A stretch of 64,000 nt of DNA from the NCBI RefSeq assembly GCF_004341885.1, contig NZ_SLVX01000010.1, forward strand, positions 119,593 to 183,592, given 5' to 3'. This stretch comes from Shinella granuli (GTDB taxonomy: Bacteria > Pseudomonadota > Alphaproteobacteria > Rhizobiales > Rhizobiaceae). Position numbers and translations under genes: made by a program. The notes beneath the pieces were generated by a model that was given only the letters and a program-made list of their open reading frames with translations, made no database searches and was not told the DNA's origin. Of the stretch, positions 17,929 through 28,481 are shown piece by piece; the first letter of the stretch is position 1; every line of letters begins with the position of its first letter.

Positions 17929-18956
17929 GTGCGCTTGCGGTCGTGCCCGCGGCCCTTGAGAAAGGCGCGGATGAGCCGCACGTCCTCCCGTTCGCAGGCG
18001 ACCCAGACGAAGGTTTCGCTATCCACGGCAGCGAGTGCCGCTATCGCCGTCTGCGCGAGGACGTTCTTGGCGCCGGCGGCATAAGTCGCGCGATGCAGCC
18101 AGTGTATCTCGAGCTTTCCGGCGGTCGCGAGCGGCTGCTCTTCCGCTGCATCCTCCACCTCGATGATCGCCTGCATGCGGGTGCCTGCCGGCACCTCCGC
18201 GGCAATGCGGGCGATAGCGGGCAGGGCGCTTTCGTCGCCGGAAAGGAAGATGGTTTCGGCCTGCGGCAGGTCGCCGCCGCCGGGGCCGAGCAGGGCGAGC
18301 CTGTCTCCCGGCTGCGCGTCGCGGGCGAAATCAGCGCCGGGCGTCGGAACGCCGGATTGGGGATGCTGGAGAAAATCGACCCAGAGTTCGCCGCGTTCGG
18401 CATCGACGGCGCGGATCGTGTAAACACGGACGAGAAGTGCGTCCTCGCCCTCCGGCCAGGCGATGCGGCCATCGTCACGCAATCCTGGCCAGACTGGCGT
18501 CCGGCCTTTCGGCGGAACGAGCAGGCGCACATGCATGTCACCACCGATGAAGGGCTTGACGTCCGCGCAGGCGAAGACGACGCGCCGCATATGCGGCGTC
18601 ACATCGAAAGCCGAGACGACGGTCACCTCATGGAGGTTGGCGAGCCGCGTGCGCCTGGCCGGTTCGGACCAGGTGAGCTCCAGCGGGTCTTCGCCTGCGA
18701 AATAGAAGAGGTGCTCGGCGATGACCGTACGGCTCATCTGGAGCGCCTCGTCGTTCGGGCAGGCGAGGTCGATGAGGAGCCGGCCGTCATCAAGGCGCAT
18801 ATGGGCGATGCCGATCTCGCTTGTCAGCGTTGCGGTGTTTTCCGTGCGTTGCACGTCGGCGTGCTCGATGAAATGCTCGCAGACCTCGTCGAGCAGTTTC
18901 GACGCGTCCTTGGGCAGCGCGATGCCGTTGAGCTTGAATTCCGGAAGGGCGTTCAT
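17892..18956 (-). CDS. Siderophore-interacting protein (DUF2218 + FAD-binding SIP ferric reductase)
   Basis: A 354-residue cytoplasmic flavoprotein that would release iron from imported ferric siderophores by reduction. The N-terminal DUF2218 domain (about 15-90) contains RLLIDLACPNDEALQMSR. The SIP FAD-binding barrel follows (about 105-215, RRVVFAC and RVYTIRAVDAERGELWVDF). The C-terminal NAD(P)H domain (about 225-350) includes FLSGDESALPAIARI and ends TYAAWYWERDDA. Its ATG overlaps the stop of the ABC ATPase gene by four bases, so it is the last gene of the siderophore uptake operon. Confidence 0.92.
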   Translation of the reverse strand: MNALPEFKLNGIALPKDASKLLDEVCEHFIEHADVQRTENTATLTSEIGIAHMRLDDGRLLIDLACPNDEALQMSRTVIAEHLFYFAGEDPLELTWSEPARRTRLANLHEVTVVSAFDVTPHMRRVVFACADVKPFIGGDMHVRLLVPPKGRTPVWPGLRDDGRIAWPEGEDALLVRVYTIRAVDAERGELWVDFLQHPQSGVPTPGADFARDAQPGDRLALLGPGGGDLPQAETIFLSGDESALPAIARIAAEVPAGTRMQAIIEVEDAAEEQPLATAGKLEIHWLHRATYAAGAKNVLAQTAIAALAAVDSETFVWVACEREDVRLIRAFLKGRGHDRKRTYAAWYWERDDA

Positions 18957-19774
18957 ACTGGCTCCTTGGTGGCGGAGGCGGTCATGCGATGGCGGCCGAT
19001 CGGCAGCATGGCCGGCCGGCCCGAGGTCGGATCGATGATGATGCGGCTTTCGAGGCCGAAGACCCGGCGCACATGGTCTTCCGTCAGCACGGTCTCCGGC
19101 GGGCCGGCGACATGCAGCCGGCCCTTCGCCATCGCGACGAGATAGTCGGCGTAGCGGGCGGCGAGGTTGAGGTCGTGCAACACCATGACGATGGTCGTGC
19201 CACGCGTCTGGTTGAGGTCGGTCAAGAGGTCCAGCACCTCGATCTGGTGGCTGATGTCGAGGAAGGTGGTCGGTTCGTCGAGCAGCAGCAGATCCGTCTG
19301 CTGGGCGAGCGCCATAGCGATCCAGACGCGCTGGCGCTGTCCGCCGGAAAGCTCGTCGATCGGCCGTTCGGCAAGGTCGTCGGTCTTCGTCGCCGCAAGC
19401 GCGGCGGCCACCGCCTCGTCGTCCTCGCGCGTCCAGCGGGAGAAGACGCCCTGGTGCGGGTGCCGTCCGCGGCTGACGAGATCGGCGACGGTGATGCCCT
19501 CCGGCGCGATCGGCGATTGCGGCAGCAGGCCGAGCGTGCGCGCGAGGTCGCGCGAGGGGATGCGGTGGATCGACTTGCCGTCGAGCATCACTTGGCCCTT
19601 TTTCGCCGGCAGCAGGCGCGACAGGGTGCGCAGCAGCGTGGACTTGCCGCAGGCGTTCGCACCGACGATCACGGTGATCCTGCCCGGCGGCACGATAAGG
19701 TCCAGCCCGTCGAGAATGAGGGTTTCGCCGTAGCCGGCCGAAAGGCCGTTGGCGATGAGGGTGTGCGGCTTCAT
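18953..19774 (-). CDS. Ferric-siderophore ABC transporter, ATP-binding protein (FecE/FepC type)
   Basis: A 273-residue ATPase energising siderophore import through the FecCD-type permeases next to it. Walker A is GANACGKST near residues 38-46, the signature [12 protein letters not shown] and Walker B LLLLDEPTTFLDI follow, and the H-loop is in VLHDLN. The start at 19774 has GGAGG upstream. The in-frame extension to 19888 lies inside the permease gene. The start overlaps the permease stop (ATGA). Confidence 0.95.
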   Translation of the reverse strand: MKPHTLIANGLSAGYGETLILDGLDLIVPPGRITVIVGANACGKSTLLRTLSRLLPAKKGQVMLDGKSIHRIPSRDLARTLGLLPQSPIAPEGITVADLVSRGRHPHQGVFSRWTREDDEAVAAALAATKTDDLAERPIDELSGGQRQRVWIAMALAQQTDLLLLDEPTTFLDISHQIEVLDLLTDLNQTRGTTIVMVLHDLNLAARYADYLVAMAKGRLHVAGPPETVLTEDHVRRVFGLESRIIIDPTSGRPAMLPIGRHRMTASATKEPV

Positions 19775-20805
19775 AGGGAACCTCCGGACCGGTTGACGCG
19801 CACGATCAGGAAAATCAGGTAGGGCGCGCCGAGCGCGCCGGTGACGACGCCGACGGGATAGCGGCTCGGCAGCAGGAACTGGCCGCAATAATCGCCGACC
19901 AGCACCAGCGCTGCGCCGGTGAGTGCGGCGGGGAGGAGCAGCGAACCGTTGTTGCCGACGATGCGCGCGGCGATCGGCCCGGAGAGGAAGGCGACGAAGG
20001 CGATCGGCCCTGAAATGGCGGTGGCGCTTGCGATCATGCCGACGGCGGCGATGATGATCAGCACGCGGGTGCGGCCGACACGGACGCCAAGCGCGGCGGC
20101 CGTGTCGTCGCCGAGCCGCAGGGCTTCGAGATCGCGGGCGCGGGAGAGCAAAAGCCCGCCGAAGACGGCGAGCGCCATGAGGAGCGGCAGCGCCTGGCCG
20201 AGCTGCGCGCCGTTGACGCTGCCCGTCAGCCAGCGCAGGGCCTCCTGCAGGGTCCAGGCGGGGGCGGTGGAAAGGATGTAGGCGATGACGCTTTCCAGCA
20301 TGGCCGAAACGCCGATGCCGACAAGGATGAGCCGCGTGCCGGCGACGCCGTTGCGGAAGGAAAGGGCATAGACCAGGAGCGCCACGCCGAGCCCGGCGGA
20401 AACGGCCAGGATCGACACGATCGGCCCCTTAAGGCCGAGCACGACGATCGCAAACACCGCCGCCGCGCTCGCGCCCCAGCTGATGCCGATGATGTCGGGA
20501 CTGGCCAGCGGATTGCGCAGCATGATCTGGAAGGCGACGCCGCCGAGGCCGAAGCTGAGGCCGGCAAGGACGGCGAGGATGGCGCGCGGCAGCCGGAGCT
20601 GGCCGACCGTGAAGGCGACGCCCGGCATGTCCTCGCCCATCAGCATGCGAAGAATGTCCTGCGGCGGGGTGAAGGACTGGCCGAGCAGCAGGGTCAGCAC
20701 GAAGGTCGCGGCGACCAGCGTGAGGAGAAGGCCAAGAACGCGGCGATGCCGACGGGCGCGGCGGCGGCGGTTTGTCACGATGGAATCGACGAGCGGCGCA
20801 AGCAT
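19771..20805 (-). CDS. Ferric-siderophore ABC transporter permease 2 (FecCD family)
   Basis: A 344-residue inner-membrane permease with about nine to ten helices. Family motifs include LRLPRAILAVLAGLSFGLGG, NPLASPDIIGISWGA and, near the C-terminus, GPIAFVAFLSGPIAARIVG. The N-terminus is Arg-rich (NRRRRARRHRR) before the first helix. It pairs with the permease encoded directly upstream, with which it overlaps at the stop/start junction. ATG 20805 chosen; a GTG at 20811 is possible. Confidence 0.94.
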   Translation of the reverse strand: MLAPLVDSIVTNRRRRARRHRRVLGLLLTLVAATFVLTLLLGQSFTPPQDILRMLMGEDMPGVAFTVGQLRLPRAILAVLAGLSFGLGGVAFQIMLRNPLASPDIIGISWGASAAAVFAIVVLGLKGPIVSILAVSAGLGVALLVYALSFRNGVAGTRLILVGIGVSAMLESVIAYILSTAPAWTLQEALRWLTGSVNGAQLGQALPLLMALAVFGGLLLSRARDLEALRLGDDTAAALGVRVGRTRVLIIIAAVGMIASATAISGPIAFVAFLSGPIAARIVGNNGSLLLPAALTGAALVLVGDYCGQFLLPSRYPVGVVTGALGAPYLIFLIVRVNRSGGSL

Positions 20806-20807
20806 GG

Positions 20808-21851
20808 TCACAGGTCCCGCACCCGCTGGTGGCGGACGATCCAGATGAAGACCGGCGCGCCGACGAGGGCCGTTACGATGCCGACGTCGAGTTCGGCCGG
20901 CCTTGCGACGATGCGCCCGACGATGTCGGCGGCGATCAGGAGGCACGCGCCGCCGAGGGCGGAGAAGGGCAGCAGCCAGCGGTGGTCGCTGCCGGTGAGG
21001 AGACGGGCGAGATGTGGCACGACGAGGCCGAGGAAGCCGATCGGGCCGCAGACCGCCGTCGTCGCGCCGCAGAGCAGGATGGCGCCGAAGGCGGCGACGG
21101 CGCGGGTCGTGGCGACGTGTTCGCCGAGGCCGGCGGCAAGCTCGTCGCCGAGCGCGAGCGCGTTCAGCTTGCGGGCCGAGAGAAGGCTGACGACGAAGCC
21201 GGCCGCGAGGAACGGCAGGACCGGAAAGATCCGCTCGAAGGTCGCCCCGCCGACGCCGCCGATCTGCCAGGCGCGCACGCCGCCGGCAATGTCGGCGCGC
21301 GGCAGCACGATCGCGATGACCAGCGAGGAGAAGGCGATGGAGGTGGCGGCGCCGGCAAGCGCCAGTTTCAGCGGCGTCGCCCCGCCGCGCCCGAGCGAGC
21401 CGATGACATAGACGAAGATCGCCGCCGCCCCCGCGCCGAGGATGGCGGTGACGATATAGGCATGGGCGGTTTCGATATGGAACCACGCGACGCCGACCAC
21501 CACCGCGAGCGACGCGCCCATGTTGACGCCCAGAATGCCGGGATCGGCGAGCGGGTTGCGCGTGACGCCCTGCATGATCGCGCCGGCGAGGCCGAGCGCC
21601 GCTCCGGCGAGGAGCGCCAGAACCGTGCGGGGAATGCGCATCGCCACCGCCGCTTCGCCGATCGTCTCGACCTTGCCGCCGAGCGCCGAGGCAATATCGC
21701 TGAGGCCAACGTCCCGCGTGCCGATCGCGACGGACAGCGCGACCAGCACGAGGAGCGCGGCGGCGACCAGCAGCAGCCACAGGGCGCGCAGCCGGCGGAG
21801 GCGCCCGATGGGCGCCGGCACGCTGCGCGCCGTGGCGGCGTCAGGCCTCAT
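20808..21851 (-). CDS. Ferric-siderophore ABC transporter permease 1 (FecCD family)
   Basis: A 347-residue membrane protein of the FecCD family. Recognisable blocks are MRIPRTVLALLAGAALGLAG, RNPLADPGILGVNMGASLA and GPIGFLGLVVPHLARLLTG, the last being the coupling region facing the ATPase. The gene overlaps the binding-protein stop by four bases, consistent with translational coupling along the operon. Confidence 0.95.
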   Translation of the reverse strand: MRPDAATARSVPAPIGRLRRLRALWLLLVAAALLVLVALSVAIGTRDVGLSDIASALGGKVETIGEAAVAMRIPRTVLALLAGAALGLAGAIMQGVTRNPLADPGILGVNMGASLAVVVGVAWFHIETAHAYIVTAILGAGAAAIFVYVIGSLGRGGATPLKLALAGAATSIAFSSLVIAIVLPRADIAGGVRAWQIGGVGGATFERIFPVLPFLAAGFVVSLLSARKLNALALGDELAAGLGEHVATTRAVAAFGAILLCGATTAVCGPIGFLGLVVPHLARLLTGSDHRWLLPFSALGGACLLIAADIVGRIVARPAELDVGIVTALVGAPVFIWIVRHQRVRDL

Positions 21852-22840
21852 TTCGCTTTCCCGGCGGCTTCGGCGAGAAGCGCGACATAGTCCTTCAACA
21901 CCCAGGAGATCGACAGCGGTGTCGGGTTGGCGGCGGTGCCGACCGGGTCGCGGCCGAGCATGACGAGCGCATCCTTGCCGACGGCGGGCATGCGCGAGAG
22001 CAGGAGATCGGCCTTCACGGCATCGAGCAGCGGCGTGCCGCCGTAGCTGACGACGATATCGACGTCTTCGAAGGCATCGACCTGCTCGGCGCTGACGCTG
22101 GCGGCGAATTGTCCGGGCTTCGTCGCTTCTAGCACGCTTTTCGGGGAGGTGAGGCCGAGGTCGCCGAAGAATTTCACGCGCGTATCGTTGGCGGTGTAGA
22201 AATTGACGGTGCTGAGATCGGTCGCGTCGAGATGGGTGACGAAGATCGCCGACTTGCCCTTGAGGACCGGGTAGCCCGCAACCGTGTCGGCGATCTCCTT
22301 GTCGATGCGCGCGATCAGCGCTTCGCCGTCCTTCGCCATGCCGAGCCCGGCGCTGTTGAGCCGGATCATCTCGCGCCAGTCGGTCGACCAGGCCGATTGC
22401 GGATAGGCGACGACGGGGGCGATCTGGCTCAGCGTCTCGTAATCCGCCTGGCTGAGGCCGGAATAGGCGGCCAGGATGACATCCGGCCTCGTCGCTGCAA
22501 CCGCCTCGAAATCGATGCCGTCGCCTTCGTCGAACAGGACGGGCTTTCCGCCGCCGAGTTCCTGCAGCTTCTCCGCCACCCAGGGCAGCAGGCCGTCGCC
22601 GTCGTCATCGCCGAAATTGGCCGCGGCGAAACCGACGGGCACGACGCCGAGCGCCAGCGGCACTTCATGGTTGGCCCAGGCGACGGACGCCACGCGCTCC
22701 GGCTTCTTTGTGATCGTCGTCGTTCCGAAGGCGTGCCTGATAACGATCGGATAGGTGGTTTCGTCGGCGGCCCAGGCTGTCGTCGCGATCCAGAGGCAGA
22801 CGGTGAGAAGGATCAGTGGAAAGCGCAAAAGCCGCGGCAT
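21848..22840 (-). CDS. Ferric-siderophore ABC transporter, periplasmic binding protein
   Basis: A 330-residue class III binding protein of the FecB/FepB type. The signal peptide (about 1-25) ends TTAWA. The fold starts PIVIRHAFGTTTITKKPERVASVAWAN, and the family core PDVILAAYSGLSQADYETLSQIAPVV follows. It delivers the ferric siderophore taken up by an outer-membrane receptor, probably the one encoded divergently at 23131. ATG 22840 has CTGGAGGG upstream. A longer frame to 22891 has no ribosome site. First gene of the five-gene minus-strand operon. Confidence 0.94.
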   Translation of the reverse strand: MPRLLRFPLILLTVCLWIATTAWAADETTYPIVIRHAFGTTTITKKPERVASVAWANHEVPLALGVVPVGFAAANFGDDDGDGLLPWVAEKLQELGGGKPVLFDEGDGIDFEAVAATRPDVILAAYSGLSQADYETLSQIAPVVAYPQSAWSTDWREMIRLNSAGLGMAKDGEALIARIDKEIADTVAGYPVLKGKSAIFVTHLDATDLSTVNFYTANDTRVKFFGDLGLTSPKSVLEATKPGQFAASVSAEQVDAFEDVDIVVSYGGTPLLDAVKADLLLSRMPAVGKDALVMLGRDPVGTAANPTPLSISWVLKDYVALLAEAAGKAK

Positions 22841-23130
22841 TGGTGAAACCCTCCAGGGCGGTTTAAAGTGGAGTTTCCGTTTCAGGTTCATTGGACGGCG
22901 TCAAGGCGAAGGCGCACCTTGCGGCGGGAGAGCGGCGAAGTTTCCGGGGTTTCGTACAAAACCATGGAAATCTACAATACTGGATAATACGTCTCAAGTT
23001 ATTGCCGCTTCAAGGGACAGCCGCATCGACCTGAGGGGGTTTTGATGCGCAGGGATTTACGCCTGTTCCGACTGGCGTTCGGCATGACCTGCCGTGCGCC
23101 GGCCAGCGCAACTTCAATTTCTGGAACACG

Positions 23131-25263
23131 ATGATGGACATCAAGACGACCGGCGCCGACATCAGACAGCCTCTCAACCGTTTGAGGACCGCGATCCTTC
23201 TTGGCTGCACCGCGCTCGCTCTTGCGCCTTCCGTCTCGTTGGCCCAGCAGGCGGATGCGGGCTCCACCACGGTTCTCGAAACCATCACCGTCGAGGGCGA
23301 CGGCTCCGCGACGGGCGTCGACAACGACGCGAAGTCGATCGTCGCGAGGAAGACGACCGCGGGCGGGCGGATGGCGACGGAGATCCTGAACACGCCGGCG
23401 ACGGTTTCCGTCATCACGGCCAAGGAAATCCAGCAGCGCGGCGCCGAGACGGTCGAAGAGATACTGCAATATACGGCCGGCGTCACCACGGACTTCTATG
23501 GTTCGGACGACCGCTACGATTTCTTCAAGATCCGCGGCTTCGACGCGACGACCTACCGCGACGGGCTGATCCTCGGGCGCCCCTTCGGCGGCGTACGGGA
23601 AGAGGCCTATGCCTTCGAGCGCGTCGAGGTGCTGAAGGGCGCGAACTCCACGACCTTCGGCGTTTCCGATCCCGGCGGCGCGGTGAACTATGTGACGAAG
23701 CGCCCGAGGAGCGAGAAGTTCGGCGAAGCCTATATCACCGGTGGCTCGTTCGACCGCAAGGAGGTCGGCTTCGACTTCGGCGACAACCTGACGGCCGACG
23801 ACACGCTCTCCTATCGCTTCACCGGCAAGCTGCGCGATGCGGACGCGGAATATGACCATTCACGGGACGACGAAAAGTTCTTCATGGGCGGGCTCACCTG
23901 GCGGCCGACGGATGCCACCAGCCTCACCATCGTCTATGATCACCTGAACAAGGACGGCGTGCCCGGCAGCGGCGGCCATCCGGTCGGCACGGATTTCGAC
24001 CGCAGCCGCTTCTTCGGCGAGCCGGACTACAATTATCGCGGCACGAACCGCGACACGGTCAGCGTGATGTTCGATCATGATTTCGGCTCGGGCCTGACCT
24101 TCGGCGCGAATGCACGCTACAGCAAGTCCGACACCGATTTCGGCTATGCCTATATTTCCGCGACGCCGACGGACGGCTCGACGACGGCATCGCGCGCCTT
24201 CTTCGGCAACGAGGCCACGAACCGGCAGTTCATCATCGACGCGCATCTGCAATACGAGGCGAACCTCGACGCGGTGGACAGCCGCACCCTGGTCGGCGTC
24301 GAATACAACGACATGAAGGGCGACAACGACACCTGGTGGGGGCCGGCACCCGGCATCGACTGGACGAACCCGACCTATACGGGCCGACCGACCAACCTGC
24401 CGCTGATCGCCAGCACGCGCAGCGACCAGACGGGCAAGGCGCTCTATATCCAGCAGGAGCTGACCTTCTGGGACAAGTTCATCGTCACGGCGGGCCTTCG
24501 AAACGACTGGCTCGACCTCAGCGAGACGAACAGGCTGACGGGCGTGAAGAGCGAGGGCGACTTCAGCGAACTGACGAAGCGCATCGGCCTCACCTATCGC
24601 CTGACGGATGAGATCGCGCCCTTCGTCAGCTACGCCGAATCGGTCGCGGCGCCCTCCATCGGCCTCGCACCCGAGCGCGGCGAGCAGATCGAACTTGGCG
24701 TGAAATACCAACCGGATGCCTTCCCGGCCCTCATCACGGCCTCGATCTACGACCTGACCAAGAAAAACATCACGCGGACCAACCCGGCGACGAACCTGCA
24801 GGAGACGATCGGCGAGGTGCGGGTGCGTGGCCTCGATCTGGAAGCGAAGGCGGAGCTGACGCCGAACTGGAGCCTGACGGCCGGTTATTCCTATCTCGAT
24901 GCCGAAATCGTCGAGAACGGCACGGCCGGCAACGAAGGCAACCGGCCCTACCATGTGCCCAAGCATACCGCCTCGCTCTGGGTCAACTACCTGCTCGAAG
25001 GCGACGGCAAGCGTGGCGACATGACCTTCGGCCTCGGCGGCCGCTATACCGGCTCCTACTACTTCAACGACGCCAACACGGTGAAGACGGGCAGCAACTT
25101 CGTCGTCGATGCGGCCTTCACCTACAAGGTGTTCGAGAACACCTCCTTCGAGGTGAACGTCTCCAACCTCTTCGACCGCAAGCATGTCGACTACGGTGGC
25201 TTCGGCGCGGACTTCTACAATCCGGGCCGCTCGATCTCGGCGACGCTGCGCCAGACCTGGTAA
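23131..25263 (+). CDS. TonB-dependent siderophore receptor (FhuA/FoxA-like)
   Basis: A 710-residue outer-membrane receptor without the extra signalling domain seen in the receptor at 8308-10788. Signal peptide to about residue 38 (PSVSLAQ). The TonB-box-like segment ETITVEG is near residue 52. The plug domain spans about 80-200 (NTPATVSVITAKEIQQRG, KIRGFDATTYRDG, SDPGGAVNYVTKRP). The barrel ends LRQTW. Divergent from the uptake operon and followed by an AraC regulator gene, a standard arrangement for ligand-induced siderophore systems of the YbtA/RhrA kind. The FhuA/FoxA likeness is by overall resemblance only. Confidence 0.95.
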   Translation: MMDIKTTGADIRQPLNRLRTAILLGCTALALAPSVSLAQQADAGSTTVLETITVEGDGSATGVDNDAKSIVARKTTAGGRMATEILNTPATVSVITAKEIQQRGAETVEEILQYTAGVTTDFYGSDDRYDFFKIRGFDATTYRDGLILGRPFGGVREEAYAFERVEVLKGANSTTFGVSDPGGAVNYVTKRPRSEKFGEAYITGGSFDRKEVGFDFGDNLTADDTLSYRFTGKLRDADAEYDHSRDDEKFFMGGLTWRPTDATSLTIVYDHLNKDGVPGSGGHPVGTDFDRSRFFGEPDYNYRGTNRDTVSVMFDHDFGSGLTFGANARYSKSDTDFGYAYISATPTDGSTTASRAFFGNEATNRQFIIDAHLQYEANLDAVDSRTLVGVEYNDMKGDNDTWWGPAPGIDWTNPTYTGRPTNLPLIASTRSDQTGKALYIQQELTFWDKFIVTAGLRNDWLDLSETNRLTGVKSEGDFSELTKRIGLTYRLTDEIAPFVSYAESVAAPSIGLAPERGEQIELGVKYQPDAFPALITASIYDLTKKNITRTNPATNLQETIGEVRVRGLDLEAKAELTPNWSLTAGYSYLDAEIVENGTAGNEGNRPYHVPKHTASLWVNYLLEGDGKRGDMTFGLGGRYTGSYYFNDANTVKTGSNFVVDAAFTYKVFENTSFEVNVSNLFDRKHVDYGGFGADFYNPGRSISATLRQTW

Positions 25264-25270
25264 GGCGCGC

Positions 25271-25374
25271 TGGAGCAATTCCAGCAAAAGCGCGAAGCGG
25301 TTTTGCGTCCGGAATTGCGTTTAAACAGAAGCTGGAGCGTTTTCGCGATTCGAAGAAAAGCGGAAATGTTCTAG
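25271..25374. repeat. Interspersed rhizobial-type intergenic repeat, copy B
   Basis: Sits between the convergent receptor and AraC genes. It contains GCGCGAAGCGGTTTTGCG (25290-25307), AATTGCG, TTCGCGATTCGAA and GAAAAGCGGAA (25355-25365) in the same order as copy A at 6521-6620. Its last bases CTAG contain the AraC stop codon. It could act as a bidirectional terminator. Confidence 0.7.
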
Positions 25375-26246
25375 CGGGCCTGCTGCACCCGCCGCCAGGC
25401 GGCGGGTGTCTCGCCGGCGATCTGGCGGAAGGCCTTGGTGAGGTGCGCCTGATCGGAGAAGCCGAGCTTGGCGGCGATGTCGGCGATGGTCAGCTCGCTT
25501 TCGGCCAGCAGTTTCTGCGCAAGATCGATGCGCTTGCCGAGCTGCCATTGCAGCGGCGTCTTGCCGGTCGTCTGCTTGAAGACGTTGGCGAACCAGCTCT
25601 CCGAAAGGCCGACCGTCTCTGCCATTTCGGAAACGGTCAGGCGGCCGTCGCTGCGGGCGTTCACGCGGGCGATGAGCCGGTTCATCTGCGCCTGTGTGAG
25701 CCGGCCGTTTTGCGGCTCGCTGGAAAAATCCTGGATGTCGAGCAGGCCGCTGACGATCGTGCCGACCAGGCTTTCGGCATAGAGCGCGTGCTTCGTCGGG
25801 CTCGATACCTCCTCGACGAGCAGGCTCGCCAGCGTCTCGATCGCGCCGACATCCTGGATCTCCACCGGGCGGCGCAAGGCGGCGAGCGCCGCCGACGTGC
25901 CGACCGTGGGCGACAGGAAACGCAACATGCGGTCCTTGTGGAGGTGGAGGTCGAGATGGGAGAAACGGTGCGCGGCGGTGAAGCTCGTCCAGAGCGGCAC
26001 CCCCGCGGGCACATAGACCGCGCGGGTCATCGGGCGGGAGTGCTCGATCATGCCGTCTTCGCGGTTGGTCATCTTGATGTGCGACGACACGTCATTGAAG
26101 AAGATCACGATGCGCGGATCGGGCGAAAGATAGTAGCCGCGCGCGCCGGGATGGCCCTCCGCGTCCCAGAAGACGCCGACCAGCCCGTCGAGGCTGCGCC
26201 ATTTCACCGGCGCAAGCACCTTGATACCTTCCGTATGGCAGGTCAT
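25371..26246 (-). CDS. AraC-family transcriptional regulator of siderophore uptake
   Basis: A 291-residue regulator. The N-terminal part is a ligand-binding cupin-like domain. The C-terminal AraC domain (about 185-290) has two helix-turn-helix units: LTVSEMAETVGLSESWFANVFKQ and LTIADIAAKLGFSDQAHLTKAFRQ, then GETPAAWRR. Convergent with the TonB receptor gene, so it probably activates the receptor and uptake operon in response to the intracellular ferric siderophore (inference from YbtA-type systems). ATG 26246 is used. A GTG at 26264 extends it by six residues. Neither has a strong ribosome site. Confidence 0.9.
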   Translation of the reverse strand: MTCHTEGIKVLAPVKWRSLDGLVGVFWDAEGHPGARGYYLSPDPRIVIFFNDVSSHIKMTNREDGMIEHSRPMTRAVYVPAGVPLWTSFTAAHRFSHLDLHLHKDRMLRFLSPTVGTSAALAALRRPVEIQDVGAIETLASLLVEEVSSPTKHALYAESLVGTIVSGLLDIQDFSSEPQNGRLTQAQMNRLIARVNARSDGRLTVSEMAETVGLSESWFANVFKQTTGKTPLQWQLGKRIDLAQKLLAESELTIADIAAKLGFSDQAHLTKAFRQIAGETPAAWRRVQQAR

Positions 26247-26506
26247 TGCGTGCTGGTAGTTCACTGGTCAAAGTCGTCCATGTTTCGAGCCGTCAGGGCA
26301 TGTCTCCCTGCGTTTAAGGCCTGGCAGAGGGCGATGGCAACCGCTCCTGGACACGCTCCGTCCGCCTGAAAAAGATGATTGAAAATATCATGTTTTTGCG
26401 GCTGAGCAAGTCACCAGAATGGCAATCCGTCGACGGCTCGATCGAGCGGCGTGCCGCCGGGCGTGGCCGGGGAGGACGGCGGGCCGCCGCTTGGCGTATC
26501 GGACTG

Positions 26507-27456
26507 TCAGACGTCGTCCCGGATGCAGGCCTTGAAGTGGCCCGGCGCGACTTCGCGGAGTTGCGGCACGGCCGCGGCACATGCATCGAGTACCTTGGGG
26601 CAGCGGGTGCGGAAGACGCAGCCGCTCGGTGGATTGGCGGGACTGGGAATATCGCCCTTCAAGATCTCGCGCGTTCTTGCGGCATCCGGGTCGGGGGAGG
26701 GGATCGCCGACATCAGGGCCTGTGTGTAGGGATGCTGCGGACGGGTATAAAGGTCCTCGCTTGTGGCGATCTCCATGATGCGGCCGAGATAGAGCACGAT
26801 GACGCGGTCGCAGATATATTCGACGACGGCAAGGTCATGCGAGATGAACAGCATGGTCAGGCCGAGGCGCTGCTGCAGGTCGCGCAGCAGGTTCACCACC
26901 TGCGCCTGGATGGAAACGTCGAGCGCCGACACCGGCTCGTCGGCGACGATGAAGTCGGGCGCAAGCGTCAGCGCCCGCGCGATCCCGATGCGCTGGCGCT
27001 GGCCGCCGGAGAATTCGTGGGCGTAGCGGTTGATGGCGTCCGGCGGCAGTTCCACCTGTTCGAGCGCCTTCCTTGCCCGTTCCAGCCGCTCCGCCCGCGA
27101 ACCGATGCCCTGGATCTTCAGGCCTTCTGTCAGGATCTCGCCAATGGTCATGCGCGGCGACAGGGAGGCGTAGGGATCCTGGAAGATATATTGCATGCGC
27201 GGGCGCCGGCGGCGCATCTCGCCGCCCGAAAGCTTCGTCAGGTCCGCGCCGTCGAAGACGACCGCGCCGGCCGAAGGCTCGATCAATCTCAGGACCGACC
27301 GGCCGATGGTGGTCTTGCCGCTGCCCGATTCGCCCACCAGCCCCACCACTTCGCCCTTTGCAATATCGAAGGAGATGTCCTGAAGGATCTTCAGGGTAGC
27401 GCCGCGCGTCTGGTAGTGCTTGGCAAGGCCGCGGACGGAGAGGAGGGGCGCTTCGG

Positions 27457-27460
<4 letters not shown>
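26507..27460 (-). CDS. Opp/Dpp-type ABC transporter, ATP-binding protein 2
   Basis: A 317-residue ATPase of the DppF/OppF group. Walker [10 protein letters not shown] is near residue 43, the signature [15 protein letters not shown] follows, then Walker [15 protein letters not shown]. The oligopeptide-ATPase C-terminal domain carries [14 protein letters not shown], with Cys residues of the kind that bind an iron-sulfur cluster in some relatives. The start at 27460 overlaps the partner ATPase stop (ATGA). Last gene of a six-gene minus-strand transport operon. Confidence 0.94.
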
Positions 27461-28473
<1,013 letters not shown>

Positions 28474-28481
28474 CGGCAACC

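Noticed and set aside
19771..21780. 669-codon minus-strand frame as one permease
   Set aside because: The real permease starts at 20805. The upstream part is an Arg-rich shadow of the first permease gene.
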